Shown here: piece after piece, positions 1-9,016 of the stretch
Position numbering within the stretch: position 1 is the first letter of the stretch
Layout of the letters: each line of letters starts with the position of its first letter
Assembly (NCBI RefSeq): GCF_902859695.1
Contig: NZ_CADIJL010000001.1
Coordinates: 434,001-498,000, forward strand
Origin: Achromobacter ruhlandii
GTDB taxonomy: Bacteria > Pseudomonadota > Gammaproteobacteria > Burkholderiales > Burkholderiaceae_B
DNA: 64,000 nt
Reading direction: 5' to 3'
Program-made: the position numbers and the translations under genes
The notes under the pieces: model-generated
The model's input: the letters and a program-made list of their open reading frames with translations, nothing else
Database searches by the model: none
What the model was told of the DNA's origin: nothing

Positions 1-174
1 GATCGAGCCCGCCAGCAGCACCACGAATTGCGGATTCCACCAGCCGTAGAACACGAAGGACGTCAGGCACAGCCACAGCGCCGCCAGCCGCAGGTTGAAG
101 CGGCCCGCGCCGTAGTACACGGCCAGCGTGACGGGCAGGAAGATCAGCAGGAACAGATAAGAGTTGAATAGCAT
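1..174 (-). CDS. AlgI-type MBOAT O-acyltransferase (N-terminal part, cut by window edge)
   Basis: Only the first 58 codons lie in the window. The peptide starts MLFNSYLFLLIFLPVTLAVY and continues with two hydrophobic stretches and an FYGWWNP motif, the standard opening of AlgI/MBOAT membrane O-acyltransferases that carry acyl groups across the inner membrane for polysaccharide acetylation. The start is 6 nt after the stop of the AlgJ-like gene, so it belongs to the same minus-strand operon. Catalytic His residues of the family lie further on and cannot be checked here. Inference: it supplies acetyl groups to the two SGNH proteins just upstream in the operon. Confidence 0.82.
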   Translation of the reverse strand, partial: MLFNSYLFLLIFLPVTLAVYYGAGRFNLRLAALWLCLTSFVFYGWWNPQFVVLLAGSI

Positions 175-180
175 CTCGGG

Positions 181-1281
181 TCAGGGCAGTCGGGCCAGCA
201 CGGATTTTTCGTCGTCGGTCAGCGGCAGCGACAGCGCCATTTCCGAAAACTCCCAGATCACCAGCTTCAGGCTCTTGGGCCATTGCTCGCGCTGCTTGAG
301 CGCCACCAGCAAAGCCCCGGAAAACTGCCCGCCATCCAGGCTCAGGTTCCAGACCTCGCGGCCCAGCCCCATGCCCAGCCGCTCGGCGAAATTGCTGCGA
401 CGGCCGTTGGAGCTGCCGGCCAGCAACACTTCCACCGGTGGCGTGTCGTCGAGCAGCCCGCCGCCGCGCACCGGTTCGATCTTCTGCGGCGCGGCCAGGT
501 CCAGCTCGGGACGCCAGCCAGGCCGCGCCTGTTCCAGCCCGGCCAGCACGATCAGGTCGCCCATGCGCGGCCGCGGCGCGCCCGCCGGATCTTCCTTGAA
601 GGCCTGGGCGCCCGCGCCGCCCAGCAGCGGCAGCGCGGCTTGCGCCACGCGCGCGGCGGCGGCCTGCGCGCCGGTGGCGTTCATGTGCACGTCTGTGCGG
701 AAGTAGCGCGGCGCCTCGGCCTGCGCCAGGGCATCGCGCAGATCGACGAACGGCACGCCCTGCGCGCGCAGCGCGGCCTGCCAGTCGTCCAGCGTGCGTC
801 GCATCGGCAACGATACGGTCTGGCCGCACAGGTGATCGGCCTCGATGCGAGATTTGTCGGGCACGGCGACCACCAGCACCTGCACCTGACGCTGGCGCAG
901 TTGGTCGACCCAGTGGCGCATCAGGCGCAGGCGTTCGTTGAATACATGCACACCGGGTTGCGGGCGCAGGCCATCACGATAGAACAGCCATTGCGGGCAG
1001 CCCATCGCGACCTGGTCGCCCAGGTCACCGAGCACACGGTAGCGGATCGCCGCGTTCCAGGTGTTGACCGCGCCCTGCGCCGGCAGGCGCAGCGACTGGT
1101 TCAACGCGGTCCCCGCGGTGCCGTTCATCCAGGCGGCGGGCGCGACATCGGCGGCGCTCAGCCTGGCCTGCGCCAGGCACCAGGCGCCCCAGCCCAGGCC
1201 GAGCGCCAGCAGCACGCCGATCACGATCGCGTTGCGCCGATGGCCCGATTCGGGCGGCGCGGTCTTCTCCGCTTGCGCCAC
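181..1281 (-). CDS. AlgJ-like SGNH-fold acetyltransferase, membrane anchored
   Basis: A 366-residue protein with an N-terminal signal anchor (about residues 17-37) and a periplasmic SGNH/AlgX-type domain. Visible motifs are a WLFYRDG segment, a DKSRIE strand, the Asp-x-His pair in YFRTDVHMN and a GSSNGRRSN segment holding the likely nucleophile Ser. Family knowledge: AlgJ and AlgX hydrolyse or transfer acetyl groups onto polysaccharide in the periplasm, fed by the MBOAT protein AlgI. The start is 5 nt after the previous gene and the stop is 6 nt before the MBOAT start. The specific sugar acceptor cannot be read from sequence. Sequence identity to the neighbouring AlgX/AlgJ-like gene is low, so the two are probably not recent duplicates. 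Confidence 0.75.
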   Translation of the reverse strand: MAQAEKTAPPESGHRRNAIVIGVLLALGLGWGAWCLAQARLSAADVAPAAWMNGTAGTALNQSLRLPAQGAVNTWNAAIRYRVLGDLGDQVAMGCPQWLFYRDGLRPQPGVHVFNERLRLMRHWVDQLRQRQVQVLVVAVPDKSRIEADHLCGQTVSLPMRRTLDDWQAALRAQGVPFVDLRDALAQAEAPRYFRTDVHMNATGAQAAAARVAQAALPLLGGAGAQAFKEDPAGAPRPRMGDLIVLAGLEQARPGWRPELDLAAPQKIEPVRGGGLLDDTPPVEVLLAGSSNGRRSNFAERLGMGLGREVWNLSLDGGQFSGALLVALKQREQWPKSLKLVIWEFSEMALSLPLTDDEKSVLARLP

Positions 1282-1285
1282 GGCG

Positions 1286-2284
1286 TTATTGCCCCACCGC
1301 CGCCTTCATGCGGCCGCGCCAGGCGTCGGCGGTCATGATGGAGGCGTTGTCCCACAACCCCTTGGCGTCAGGACCCTGCGCATAGGTGGGCTCGAACATC
1401 TGCCATACCAGCACCTGCGGCTTGTTCTGCTTGAAGGCGGGCGATTCCAGGTACTCCAGCAGCATGATCCAGTGGCCGACGTTGCCCGGTTTCCAGTTCA
1501 CTGAAACGGGCCGGTCCAGCACGTTGGACAGTTTCTGCGGAAAGCCGAAGTACGGCTGCACCATACTGTGGCCGGTCACGTGCACGGGGGCGGGCGCGTC
1601 GTCGATCAGGCTCTGGTTGTCGGCCTGGCGGCGCACGGTGAAGGTCTCGCGCCCGGCCTGCTTGCGCTGGTCGGGCGTCAAGAACAGCTCGGCCAGGTCG
1701 CCATAGCGGCGTTCATTGACCACGCTGCCCAGCGCCATGCCGGTGCCCGGCTTGCCGGCCAGCGTCTTCACGTCCTGCTTGATGCGCTGGGCCAGGGCCT
1801 CGGCGGTGGCGTCGGCGGCGGCCTGGGTCCAGTGCTGGTCGGTGCGGTAGAACACGTCCTGGCCGCCATCCTTCAGGCGGCGCAGCACCGCCTCGTCGTC
1901 GATGGTGGAGATGCCGGCGGCCTTGAGCTTGTCCTGGATGGTCTGGTAGCGCTTCTTGACCTCGGCGCTCAGCGCCGTGCCGTCCGGCAGCTTGTCCTGG
2001 TAGAACAGGGTCTTGTCGGGCAGGACCAGCACTTCCAGCTGGACGCCCTTGGCGGCGAGCGCGTCGCGGGTCTCGCGCACCAGCTGGGTGGCGGCGTCGA
2101 TGCCGCGCGTGTCCACCTGAGTCAGGCTGCCCCAGCCGGGGAACAGCCAGTTATCCTTGCCCTGGATGACGATGGACGAGGCCTGCTGCGCCTGCGAGGC
2201 GCCGGCAGCCAGCGCCAGCAATGCGCCGCACAGGGCCGACGCCAGGCGCGGACGGCGGGTCAGGGATGGGGTCGGGGTAGTCAT
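1286..2284 (-). CDS. AlgX/AlgJ-like secreted SGNH acetyltransferase
   Basis: A 332-residue protein starting MTTPTPSLTRRPRLASALCG, with a cleavable signal peptide ending near ASQAQ. I chose the ATG at 2284 because AAGGA precedes it; an in-frame ATG at 2302 lacks a Shine-Dalgarno. The ALGX/ALGJ domain shows GKDNWLFPGW, LVLPDKTLFYQ, the catalytic-type Asp-x-His in FYRTDQHWT, a GDLAELF segment and GHSMVQ, where Ser is the expected nucleophile. It would act in the periplasm on the polymer passing from NfrB to NfrA. It follows the nfrA-like gene by 41 nt. In alginate systems AlgX also interacts with the TPR export protein; here the NfrA-like TPR protein could be the partner (inference). Confidence 0.75.
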   Translation of the reverse strand: MTTPTPSLTRRPRLASALCGALLALAAGASQAQQASSIVIQGKDNWLFPGWGSLTQVDTRGIDAATQLVRETRDALAAKGVQLEVLVLPDKTLFYQDKLPDGTALSAEVKKRYQTIQDKLKAAGISTIDDEAVLRRLKDGGQDVFYRTDQHWTQAAADATAEALAQRIKQDVKTLAGKPGTGMALGSVVNERRYGDLAELFLTPDQRKQAGRETFTVRRQADNQSLIDDAPAPVHVTGHSMVQPYFGFPQKLSNVLDRPVSVNWKPGNVGHWIMLLEYLESPAFKQNKPQVLVWQMFEPTYAQGPDAKGLWDNASIMTADAWRGRMKAAVGQ

Positions 2285-2325
2285 GTTGATGGATTCCTTC
2301 ATGAATGCGTATCGATCGGCGCGGC

Positions 2326-5055
2326 TCAGTAGGACAGGGTCAGGTTGATGAACAGACCCTTGGCCCGGTCGGCCTGGCCGCCGCCGATGTTGAAACGGTA
2401 TTGGGTGGTCAGGTCCAGGTAGGACCGGGGGGCGTTGTAGTGGTCTTCGCGGAACCAGTAGCGCAGGTTGAAACCGGGGCCGGCGCCCATCGACCACGAC
2501 GAGCCGTCGCCCAGCTGGGAATACGAGTCCGAGCCATCGATGTCCAGGCCGACCATGCGGTTCCTGTTCCAGAGCCAGTCGGCGCCAACCACCGCGTAGG
2601 GGAAGAACACCAGGCGGTCACTGATCGCGTCCACCCGATAGCTGCGGCCCACTCGCAATTCGCCGGCGCCGAAGGCCTGGTCGCGCTTGATCTTGCCCGA
2701 GGTCTGGTCGGTATCGGCGCCGGTGGAATTGTTGCGCTTCCACAGGCGCGCGGACATGTCCTGCCAGGAATAGCCCGCCTGCACGTAGCCTTCCATGGTG
2801 AACCAGTCGGGACGGTCGATGCGCAGCGTGGTGCCTTCGTACAGGCCATACGTGACGTAGGCCAGCCAGCCGCCGCTGCCGGCGTCCGTCTTGTAGTAGG
2901 CGGTCTGGTTGTTGCGGTTCAGGCTGCAGCGCAGGTCCGCCGGCGCCGGGCTGAACGAACCCTTGCGCGTCGCGGTGCCCAGATTGAACTGGCGTTCCAG
3001 GCCGAAGGTCAGGCCCACCTCGGTGGAGGGCGTGAAACGCATGCCCAGCGAGCCCACGGTGGTGGGAATGCCGGAGATGCCCTGGTTCGAGGTTTCGGCC
3101 ACGTCGATGGTGCCGCCGCAGGGATCCGAGACCGTCTGGCTGGTGGTCTTGCCGCCCTTGTTGTAGAGCGTGTTGGACAATCGTCCATACAGTTCGAACG
3201 TGCGCGTCGACGAATTAAGGAAGTCCGACGGACGCCAGAAGATCTCGGCGGTGCTGAACACCGCGTCGCCGGGCACGGTGATGGCCGCGCCGCCCAATCC
3301 CGAGGAGGCCGGCCGCGCGCCGCGATAGCCAGCCGAGACATAGCCGCCCCATTCGCGCGACAGTCCGGCGATGCCGCTGCGGGTGTCGAAACGCTGCTGT
3401 GGCGTCAGCTCGAGCCTGCCGGCGTCGGCTTCGTCGATGGCCTGTTTCAGTTTTTCCACCGCGCCGCGCTTGTCGCCGACGCCCGACAGGGCGTAGCCCT
3501 CGTCCAGGATCACGGTCGGCGGCGCCTTGCCGGTGGCGCGGGCCGCCTGGAAATCCTCCAGCGCCAGCCTGGGCTGTCCCATGCGCTGGTGCAGATAGCC
3601 GCGCTGCATCAACAGGGCGGGGTCGTCGGGTTGCGCGGCCAGCGCCTCGCCCATGCGTTTCTCGGCCTCCGCCAGTTGCGTCGCGTTGCCGGCCGCCAGC
3701 GTGGTGGTCAGCAGGCGCTGCAGTTCCTTGTTGGCGGGGTCCTGTTCGACCGCTTTGCGCGCCTGGGCGATGGCTTCCTGGTAGTCCTCGCGCGCATAGG
3801 CGGCATAGGCCAGCGCGGCCGGGCCGCCGCTGCCGGCGGCGTCCGACGGCAGCAGCTCGCAGGAGGTGCCATAGGGCGTATCGCGGCAGTCCTGCAGGGG
3901 CGCAGGGTAGTTGGCCAGCGTCAGCGTAGCCGGCACCGCCGGCTTCGAGCGCGCCCGCTTGACGCGCGCCGCGGCGGCTTCGTCCTTGCCGCCGAGCGGT
4001 TCCAGCAGCGCCAGCGCGCGCTTGGTCTCGCCGCCGGCAAGCGCGGCATCGGCCGCGATCAGGCGCACATTGCGGCGCTGGTCGTCGTCGAGCCAGTCCT
4101 GCTTGAGCGCGGCGTCGAAGTCGGCATTGGCCAGGTCGGTCTTGCCCTGGCGTTGGCGCAGGTAGGCGCGCATTACCTGCGCCACCGTGTTCTCGTCGTC
4201 CTGCTTGAGCGCGTCGGTGGCGGCGTCCTCGGCGGCGGCAAGCTGGTTGTCCAGCATCAGCGCGGTCATCAGCAACAGGCGATGGCTGGCGGTGTCGGGC
4301 GCCAGCGCCACGGCCTCGCGCGCCAGCGGCACGGCGTCGCCGGGGCGGTTGGCGATCAGCGCCTGGTAGCCTTGTTCGGCGGGCTTGATCGCCAGGCGGC
4401 GCTTCATGGTGGTGCGCCGCGCGGTCAGGTCGTTCTTGTTGGGGGCGCCCAGCGCGATGGCCTTGTCGGCCGCGGCCTCGGCCTCGGCGTACTTGCCTTG
4501 GGCTTCCAGCGCGTCCAGCCACAGCATGGCCCAGGCACCTTGCTTGGGATCGATGCGGAAGGCTTGTTCGGCGCCGCGCTGGGCGGCGGGGTAGTCGGCG
4601 CGGTTGTAGTCGGCATAGGCGCGCGTGGCGATCGGAAAGCCACGGCGGTAGGCGGCGGTGGTGCCGGGCGCGCCGCTGCCGCCGGCCGTGGCCGGTTGGG
4701 CGGCGCGCGGCCTCAGGTTGGCGCGCGCCTGGCGCAAGGCGGGGGTATCCAGGCCGCTCTTGATGGCGTCGGCGGCGGCCTTGTCGGCCTCTTGCAGCTT
4801 GCCTTGCTTCTGCAGCGCATAGATCAGCAGCAGGCGCAGCCGTTCCACGTCCGGGCGCAGCGCGATGGCGGATTCGGCCTGCCGCTGCGCCAGCGCGTAG
4901 TTGCCCGCGTCGTAGCTCTTGTAGCCCTCGTCGGCGAACTGATAGGCGGCGCCTTCCAGCGGCGCCTCGGCGGCGCGCGGCGCCGGTTGGGCGGCGGCGG
5001 GCCCGGCGCAGGCCAGCGCGGCGGACAGCAGGAGCGAACGGGTCAATGGCTTCAT
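2326..5055 (-). CDS. nfrA: NfrA-like TPR/outer-membrane polysaccharide export protein
   Basis: A 909-residue protein with a signal peptide (cleavage near PAAAQ, residue 22), a long alpha-helical part with TPR-like repeats (about residues 35-540, for example YKSYDAGNYALAQRQAESA and YAAYAREDYQEAIAQ), then a beta-rich C-terminal domain of about 350 residues ending in an aromatic residue (LTLSY), typical of outer-membrane barrels. This matches NfrA, the bacteriophage N4 adsorption protein A and proposed secretin for a secreted glycan. The start overlaps the nfrB stop by 4 nt (ATGA), so the two are translationally coupled as in the E. coli nfr locus. Length is close to E. coli NfrA. Inference: it is the outer-membrane exit of the polymer. 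Confidence 0.82.
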   Translation of the reverse strand: MKPLTRSLLLSAALACAGPAAAQPAPRAAEAPLEGAAYQFADEGYKSYDAGNYALAQRQAESAIALRPDVERLRLLLIYALQKQGKLQEADKAAADAIKSGLDTPALRQARANLRPRAAQPATAGGSGAPGTTAAYRRGFPIATRAYADYNRADYPAAQRGAEQAFRIDPKQGAWAMLWLDALEAQGKYAEAEAAADKAIALGAPNKNDLTARRTTMKRRLAIKPAEQGYQALIANRPGDAVPLAREAVALAPDTASHRLLLMTALMLDNQLAAAEDAATDALKQDDENTVAQVMRAYLRQRQGKTDLANADFDAALKQDWLDDDQRRNVRLIAADAALAGGETKRALALLEPLGGKDEAAAARVKRARSKPAVPATLTLANYPAPLQDCRDTPYGTSCELLPSDAAGSGGPAALAYAAYAREDYQEAIAQARKAVEQDPANKELQRLLTTTLAAGNATQLAEAEKRMGEALAAQPDDPALLMQRGYLHQRMGQPRLALEDFQAARATGKAPPTVILDEGYALSGVGDKRGAVEKLKQAIDEADAGRLELTPQQRFDTRSGIAGLSREWGGYVSAGYRGARPASSGLGGAAITVPGDAVFSTAEIFWRPSDFLNSSTRTFELYGRLSNTLYNKGGKTTSQTVSDPCGGTIDVAETSNQGISGIPTTVGSLGMRFTPSTEVGLTFGLERQFNLGTATRKGSFSPAPADLRCSLNRNNQTAYYKTDAGSGGWLAYVTYGLYEGTTLRIDRPDWFTMEGYVQAGYSWQDMSARLWKRNNSTGADTDQTSGKIKRDQAFGAGELRVGRSYRVDAISDRLVFFPYAVVGADWLWNRNRMVGLDIDGSDSYSQLGDGSSWSMGAGPGFNLRYWFREDHYNAPRSYLDLTTQYRFNIGGGQADRAKGLFINLTLSY

Positions 5056-6749
5056 GGGGTCGCGGGTTTGTCTTTGGAGTGCGTCGGCGCGGTGTCGGCC
5101 TGCCCACCCTGCTGGAAATGGATGGCTTCCTTCAGCGTGCCTTCATCGAGCCAGCCCTGTTCCATCAGGATTTCGCCCAGCGGCCGCTTGTCGCGCGACT
5201 GGATCTCCAGCGCGAGCGCCAGCTTGTCCTCGTCGATCGCCTGCCAGGACAACAGCAATTCGCCCAGGCGCTGGCGTTGTTGCGCCAGCTGGTCGGTGGA
5301 CGGGAAGTCGTGCATGGTCTTGTCCCAGGCCAGCCGCTTGCCGGTGATCAGGTGGCCGATGAACAGCTTCCAGGCGCGCGCGGCCGCCATGGCGTTGATG
5401 AAGTTGCCTACGATCATGCGCGGAATCGATAGCAGCGCGTGCTCCCAGCCGTACATGCGGCCGACGAAATAGGCACGCTGCACCACCCGCAACAGCAGCG
5501 CCACCGCGTTGATCCACATCAGCGTCACCAGCCAGCCGCCGGGACGGAAGTACGACGGGTAATACACGGTCCACCAGCCGAACAGGTCGGCCAGGTAGAA
5601 CAGGAAGAAATTGGCCAGCAGCAGGTAGGCCAGGATCGCGATGAATGATGTCACCAGGCCCTTGCGGTCGCGGAACAGCAGGTACTTGGTGGCCAGCGAG
5701 CCGGTCCAGCCCACCTGTTGCCAGCCCTGCAGCCCGATGCCCAGCGTCCAGCGCGCCTTCTGCCGGTAGGCGGTGCGGAAGGTGTTGGGAAAGTACTCGC
5801 GCACCCCCAGTGGCATGTGGATGCTGGACACTTTCTCCCGGCCCAGGCCGAACCAGGCGCGGCGGCGGGTCACGTATTCCACGCCAAACTTGCCGAAGAT
5901 CTGCCGCATGCCGCGCTGCGCCAGCCGCGCGCCGATATCGTAGTCTTCGGTCAGGGTGTCGGTGTTGAAGGGCTGGTTATTGGTTTCGGCGGCCAGTTCG
6001 ACCAGCGCCTTGCGCGAAAAACACGTGCCCACGCCGGCGGAGGGCACCATTTTTGACAGGCTTTCGCGCACCACCAGGTCCTTGGTGTGCCATTCGGCGA
6101 ACTCGTCCATGTAGGTGCCGGCCACCAGTTCGTACCAGTGGCGCTCCAGCGAGGTCACCGGCAGCTGGATGAAATCGATGCGCGGCAGCAGGTAGTTGTA
6201 GTACTTCAGTTCCAGCGGGTGCAGCACGTCCTCGCTGTCGTGCAGGATGACGCCGGCGAACGGCACCGGTTGCTTGGCGTCCTGGGCGAAGATGGCCTGC
6301 ACGATCCAGTTCAGGCAGTCGGCCTTGCAGGTCGGGCCGTCGTGCGGCACTTCCACCCGGATCAACTGGCGGTAACGCCGCCGCATGCGCTCGACTTCCT
6401 TGATGGTGCGCTCGTCGTTCTGGTAAGTGCCGGCGAAGATCATGTAGTTCTTGTATTCGAGCGTGGACACCATCGTCTCGAGCATCGAGGCGATGACGTC
6501 ATACTCGAGCCACGCGGGCACCATGATGGCCAGCGGCTGTTCCTCTTTCTCGCGCAATTGCGCCGCCGTCAGGGGCGCGTAACGGCGCTTGATCGTCAGC
6601 GAGCGGCGCAGTTCGCGCACCCAGTACCAGCCGTCGATGAACAGATCATCCAGGCTCGAAAGCAGGATGATCACGCCGACGACGGCGGTCACGATCTCAA
6701 GGCCGCGGTAATAGTCGGCGATGAGATAGGGCCAGTAAAGCGAGGACAT
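5052..6749 (-). CDS. nfrB: NfrB-like processive glycosyltransferase with MshEN c-di-GMP domain
   Basis: A 565-residue inner-membrane family 2 glycosyltransferase. An N-terminal membrane segment (about 15-33) precedes the GT domain with MVPAWLEYDVI, the acidic HDSEDVLHP site, a TED motif (NTDTLTEDYDIG) and the product-binding QxxRW-type motif (RQKARWTLGIG). Two or three hydrophobic segments follow (about 370-430). The C-terminus (about 494-543) matches MshEN, a c-di-GMP-binding fold: RLGELL, then a Leu-rich repeat spacing, then PLGEILMEQG. Known: E. coli NfrB makes a ManNAc-containing polymer under c-di-GMP control. It has one MshEN unit. It sits 18 nt after the BcsB-like gene and overlaps nfrA by 4 nt. 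Confidence 0.85.
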   Translation of the reverse strand: MSSLYWPYLIADYYRGLEIVTAVVGVIILLSSLDDLFIDGWYWVRELRRSLTIKRRYAPLTAAQLREKEEQPLAIMVPAWLEYDVIASMLETMVSTLEYKNYMIFAGTYQNDERTIKEVERMRRRYRQLIRVEVPHDGPTCKADCLNWIVQAIFAQDAKQPVPFAGVILHDSEDVLHPLELKYYNYLLPRIDFIQLPVTSLERHWYELVAGTYMDEFAEWHTKDLVVRESLSKMVPSAGVGTCFSRKALVELAAETNNQPFNTDTLTEDYDIGARLAQRGMRQIFGKFGVEYVTRRRAWFGLGREKVSSIHMPLGVREYFPNTFRTAYRQKARWTLGIGLQGWQQVGWTGSLATKYLLFRDRKGLVTSFIAILAYLLLANFFLFYLADLFGWWTVYYPSYFRPGGWLVTLMWINAVALLLRVVQRAYFVGRMYGWEHALLSIPRMIVGNFINAMAAARAWKLFIGHLITGKRLAWDKTMHDFPSTDQLAQQRQRLGELLLSWQAIDEDKLALALEIQSRDKRPLGEILMEQGWLDEGTLKEAIHFQQGGQADTAPTHSKDKPATP

Positions 6750-6767
6750 GGGCAGCCGGATCCGGGT

Positions 6768-8981
6768 TTACTTGTTTTCCTTGTTCTTCCTGCGGCTCAC
6801 GCGCATGGCGAAAATCAGGATCAGCAGCAGCACCAGCAGGCCGACGCTGATGGCCGGCACGCTCCACGAGATGTAGCGGCGCCATTCGAAGAAGGCGCTT
6901 TCGCCGGCGCCGGGCGGATGGCTGGCGTCGGGGTTGCCACTGTCGATCCAGGCCACCGGGCCGGCGGCGCCGATCAACGCGATGTTGCCGCGGTTCAACA
7001 CGAACGGCGCATCCAGCATGCCGGCCTGCTGGCCCAGGGTGTGCCACAGCACGCCGTCCTGGCCGCCGGCGCTGACCACCTCGGCCGAGCTAAGATGGTC
7101 CAGTCCGGAAATATCCAGCCACGTGGTGTTCTTGCCATCCACGCGCAGCTGCTTGCGGTCGGTGACGGTCACCATTGGCTTGGCGCCTTCCACCGGCACT
7201 TCCATGGCCAGGAATGGGCGGGTCGGCTTGACGGCCTGGCCCCCGGCCGCCACCGACAGTTCGGCGCGGGTGGTCGAGATGCCACTGGCCGAGGCGATGC
7301 CGATCAGGCGCTTGAGGTTGTCCGGCGCACTGGCCAGGTAGCTGTCCGGCACGATCACTTGCGGGGTGCCGGCCAGCAGCGGCAGCAGGCCGACGAAGGT
7401 GCCGTCCGGCTCGGCCTTCTCAGGTTTCACGTAGCTGGTCGGCAGCACGTTGACCGGATAGCCCTGCGGGATTTCGTTGCAGTCCACCGAGACCGGCTGG
7501 CGCTGGAACGTGACGCGCACGGCGTTGGTGACCCCCAGCACGTAGCCGGGCACGCGCGCGCGCAGGCGCTCGGGGCGTCCGTCGGCGTCCAGTTGCTTGG
7601 CCGCCAGCAGGATGCCGTTCCAGAAGACCGAGGCCACCGGGCGCGTCGACGAGGCGCCGGGCGCGGCCGACACGTCCATGACCAGCTCGCCCGGCATCTG
7701 GCCGTCGGCCGAGACCGCGGCCAGCGGGAACGTCGTGTTCCAGTCGCCGCTGGCGACCACATTGAAACTGTTGGGCGAGCCACCCAGCGCCGTCAGGCGC
7801 AGGCCGCCGTCCTTGAAGGTTTCCGGCGGCGTGGCCGTCTTGACCTGCACCTGGCGTGTCACCAGGATGCGGCGCCAGGCGGTATCGAACGCGCCCGCCC
7901 CCTGCGCGCCGGCGTCCGCGGCCAGCGCGATCACCGCCTGCCGGCCCATCGCGGCCAGTCGGATCTCCTTGGAGGGCATCTCGGCGGCGGCCAGCGGCAC
8001 GCGGCGCTCGCGCCAGGACTTGAACGCCGCCGCGGCGTCAGCGTCGTTGCCCAGTTGCGATTGCAAGGCGTCCAGCGCTTCGTTCAACCGGGCGCGCAGC
8101 GTGGCGTCGGCGATCACCACGTCGCCGGCTACCGCCGGCGCGCCCAGCACCAGCAAGGCGCCGATCTCGGCGGCATTGGCGATCTTGTGCTTGCCATTGT
8201 CCGCCAGCGCGGCGAAGGCCGGGATCTGTGCCAGCCCGGCCGGGGCCTGCAGGCCGCGTGTGTCGATTTCGTCGCCCACCGACGGGAAGGCGCGCACCGC
8301 CACGCGCTTGCCTGCGCGTTCCAGCGCCACGCCGACACGCCAGGCGCTGTCGAAGGCCTGCTGATCGAGCTTGGCGCTGCCCACGATGAGCGTCGGCTTG
8401 CCGGGCAGGGTGCCCCAGGCATCATCCAGGTTGCCGATGGCCGAGGCGTCGTAGCGGTAAGTCAGGCGTGTCTGTGGCGAGATGGTCAGCGCGTTGGCGG
8501 TGGCCCGGTTGCTCTCGCAGTGGCGCAGCGCGATTTCCGACTGCCAGTCCACGCCCACGCGCAGAAAGCCGGTCTCGCGGCTGCGCGGGTCCACCGTGTA
8601 GCCGTGGGCGATGTTGCCGTCGCCATCGGCGATGCGCTGTGCGTTCAGCGGCACGCCGTCGGCCCACAACACCAGGCTGGTGCGGCCGGGTTCGCCCTTG
8701 GTGTATTTGGCGTCGAAATTCAGGGTGGCGTCGGCGATCGGCACGCCGCGCGGCACCGGCACGTAGAACTCCTGGCGCGCATCGCTGTTGCTCAGGACCA
8801 CGGGCTCGCTGATGCCCAGATCCGCCAGCGTGGTGTTGCGGGTGACCCAGTCGTCGCCCTGCAACTGCCGCAGCGCGTCACCGGCCGGGCTGGCCATCGC
8901 GCCCAGCGGCAACAGCAGGCCGGCGGCCATCAGTGCGCGGCAGAGCGCCTGGGCGGCGGGGAGGGAAGTGGGTTTTTGCAT
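6768..8981 (-). CDS. BcsB-like periplasmic, membrane-anchored polysaccharide synthase subunit
   Basis: About 737 residues: an N-terminal signal peptide (MQKPTSLPAAQALCRALMAA, cleaved near AMASP), a large beta-rich periplasmic region with FYVPVPRGVPI and repeated carbohydrate-binding-like segments as in BcsB, and one C-terminal membrane helix (about 702-722) followed by a basic tail RRKNKENK. BcsB binds and guides nascent cellulose beside the glycosyltransferase BcsA. Here the partner would be NfrB. The chosen ATG at 8981 has GGAG 7 nt upstream; an in-frame ATG at 9017 overlaps the wecB stop (TGATG) and cannot be excluded. No PilZ domain is present, so c-di-GMP sensing would reside in NfrB. 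Confidence 0.75.
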   Translation of the reverse strand: MQKPTSLPAAQALCRALMAAGLLLPLGAMASPAGDALRQLQGDDWVTRNTTLADLGISEPVVLSNSDARQEFYVPVPRGVPIADATLNFDAKYTKGEPGRTSLVLWADGVPLNAQRIADGDGNIAHGYTVDPRSRETGFLRVGVDWQSEIALRHCESNRATANALTISPQTRLTYRYDASAIGNLDDAWGTLPGKPTLIVGSAKLDQQAFDSAWRVGVALERAGKRVAVRAFPSVGDEIDTRGLQAPAGLAQIPAFAALADNGKHKIANAAEIGALLVLGAPAVAGDVVIADATLRARLNEALDALQSQLGNDADAAAAFKSWRERRVPLAAAEMPSKEIRLAAMGRQAVIALAADAGAQGAGAFDTAWRRILVTRQVQVKTATPPETFKDGGLRLTALGGSPNSFNVVASGDWNTTFPLAAVSADGQMPGELVMDVSAAPGASSTRPVASVFWNGILLAAKQLDADGRPERLRARVPGYVLGVTNAVRVTFQRQPVSVDCNEIPQGYPVNVLPTSYVKPEKAEPDGTFVGLLPLLAGTPQVIVPDSYLASAPDNLKRLIGIASASGISTTRAELSVAAGGQAVKPTRPFLAMEVPVEGAKPMVTVTDRKQLRVDGKNTTWLDISGLDHLSSAEVVSAGGQDGVLWHTLGQQAGMLDAPFVLNRGNIALIGAAGPVAWIDSGNPDASHPPGAGESAFFEWRRYISWSVPAISVGLLVLLLILIFAMRVSRRKNKENK

Positions 8982-9016
8982 GGGTGCTCCGGGCAGCGGA
9001 TTCAGGTCGAATGGCA

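Noticed and set aside
2305-5472. Plus-strand open frame of over 1000 codons opposite the nfrA-like gene
   Set aside because: It is rich in Gly/Arg/Gln/Val with no family motif and mirrors codon bias of the opposite gene. Long antisense frames are expected at this GC content. The same holds for 6087-9047 (+), 16382-18937 (-) and 22300-24810 (-).
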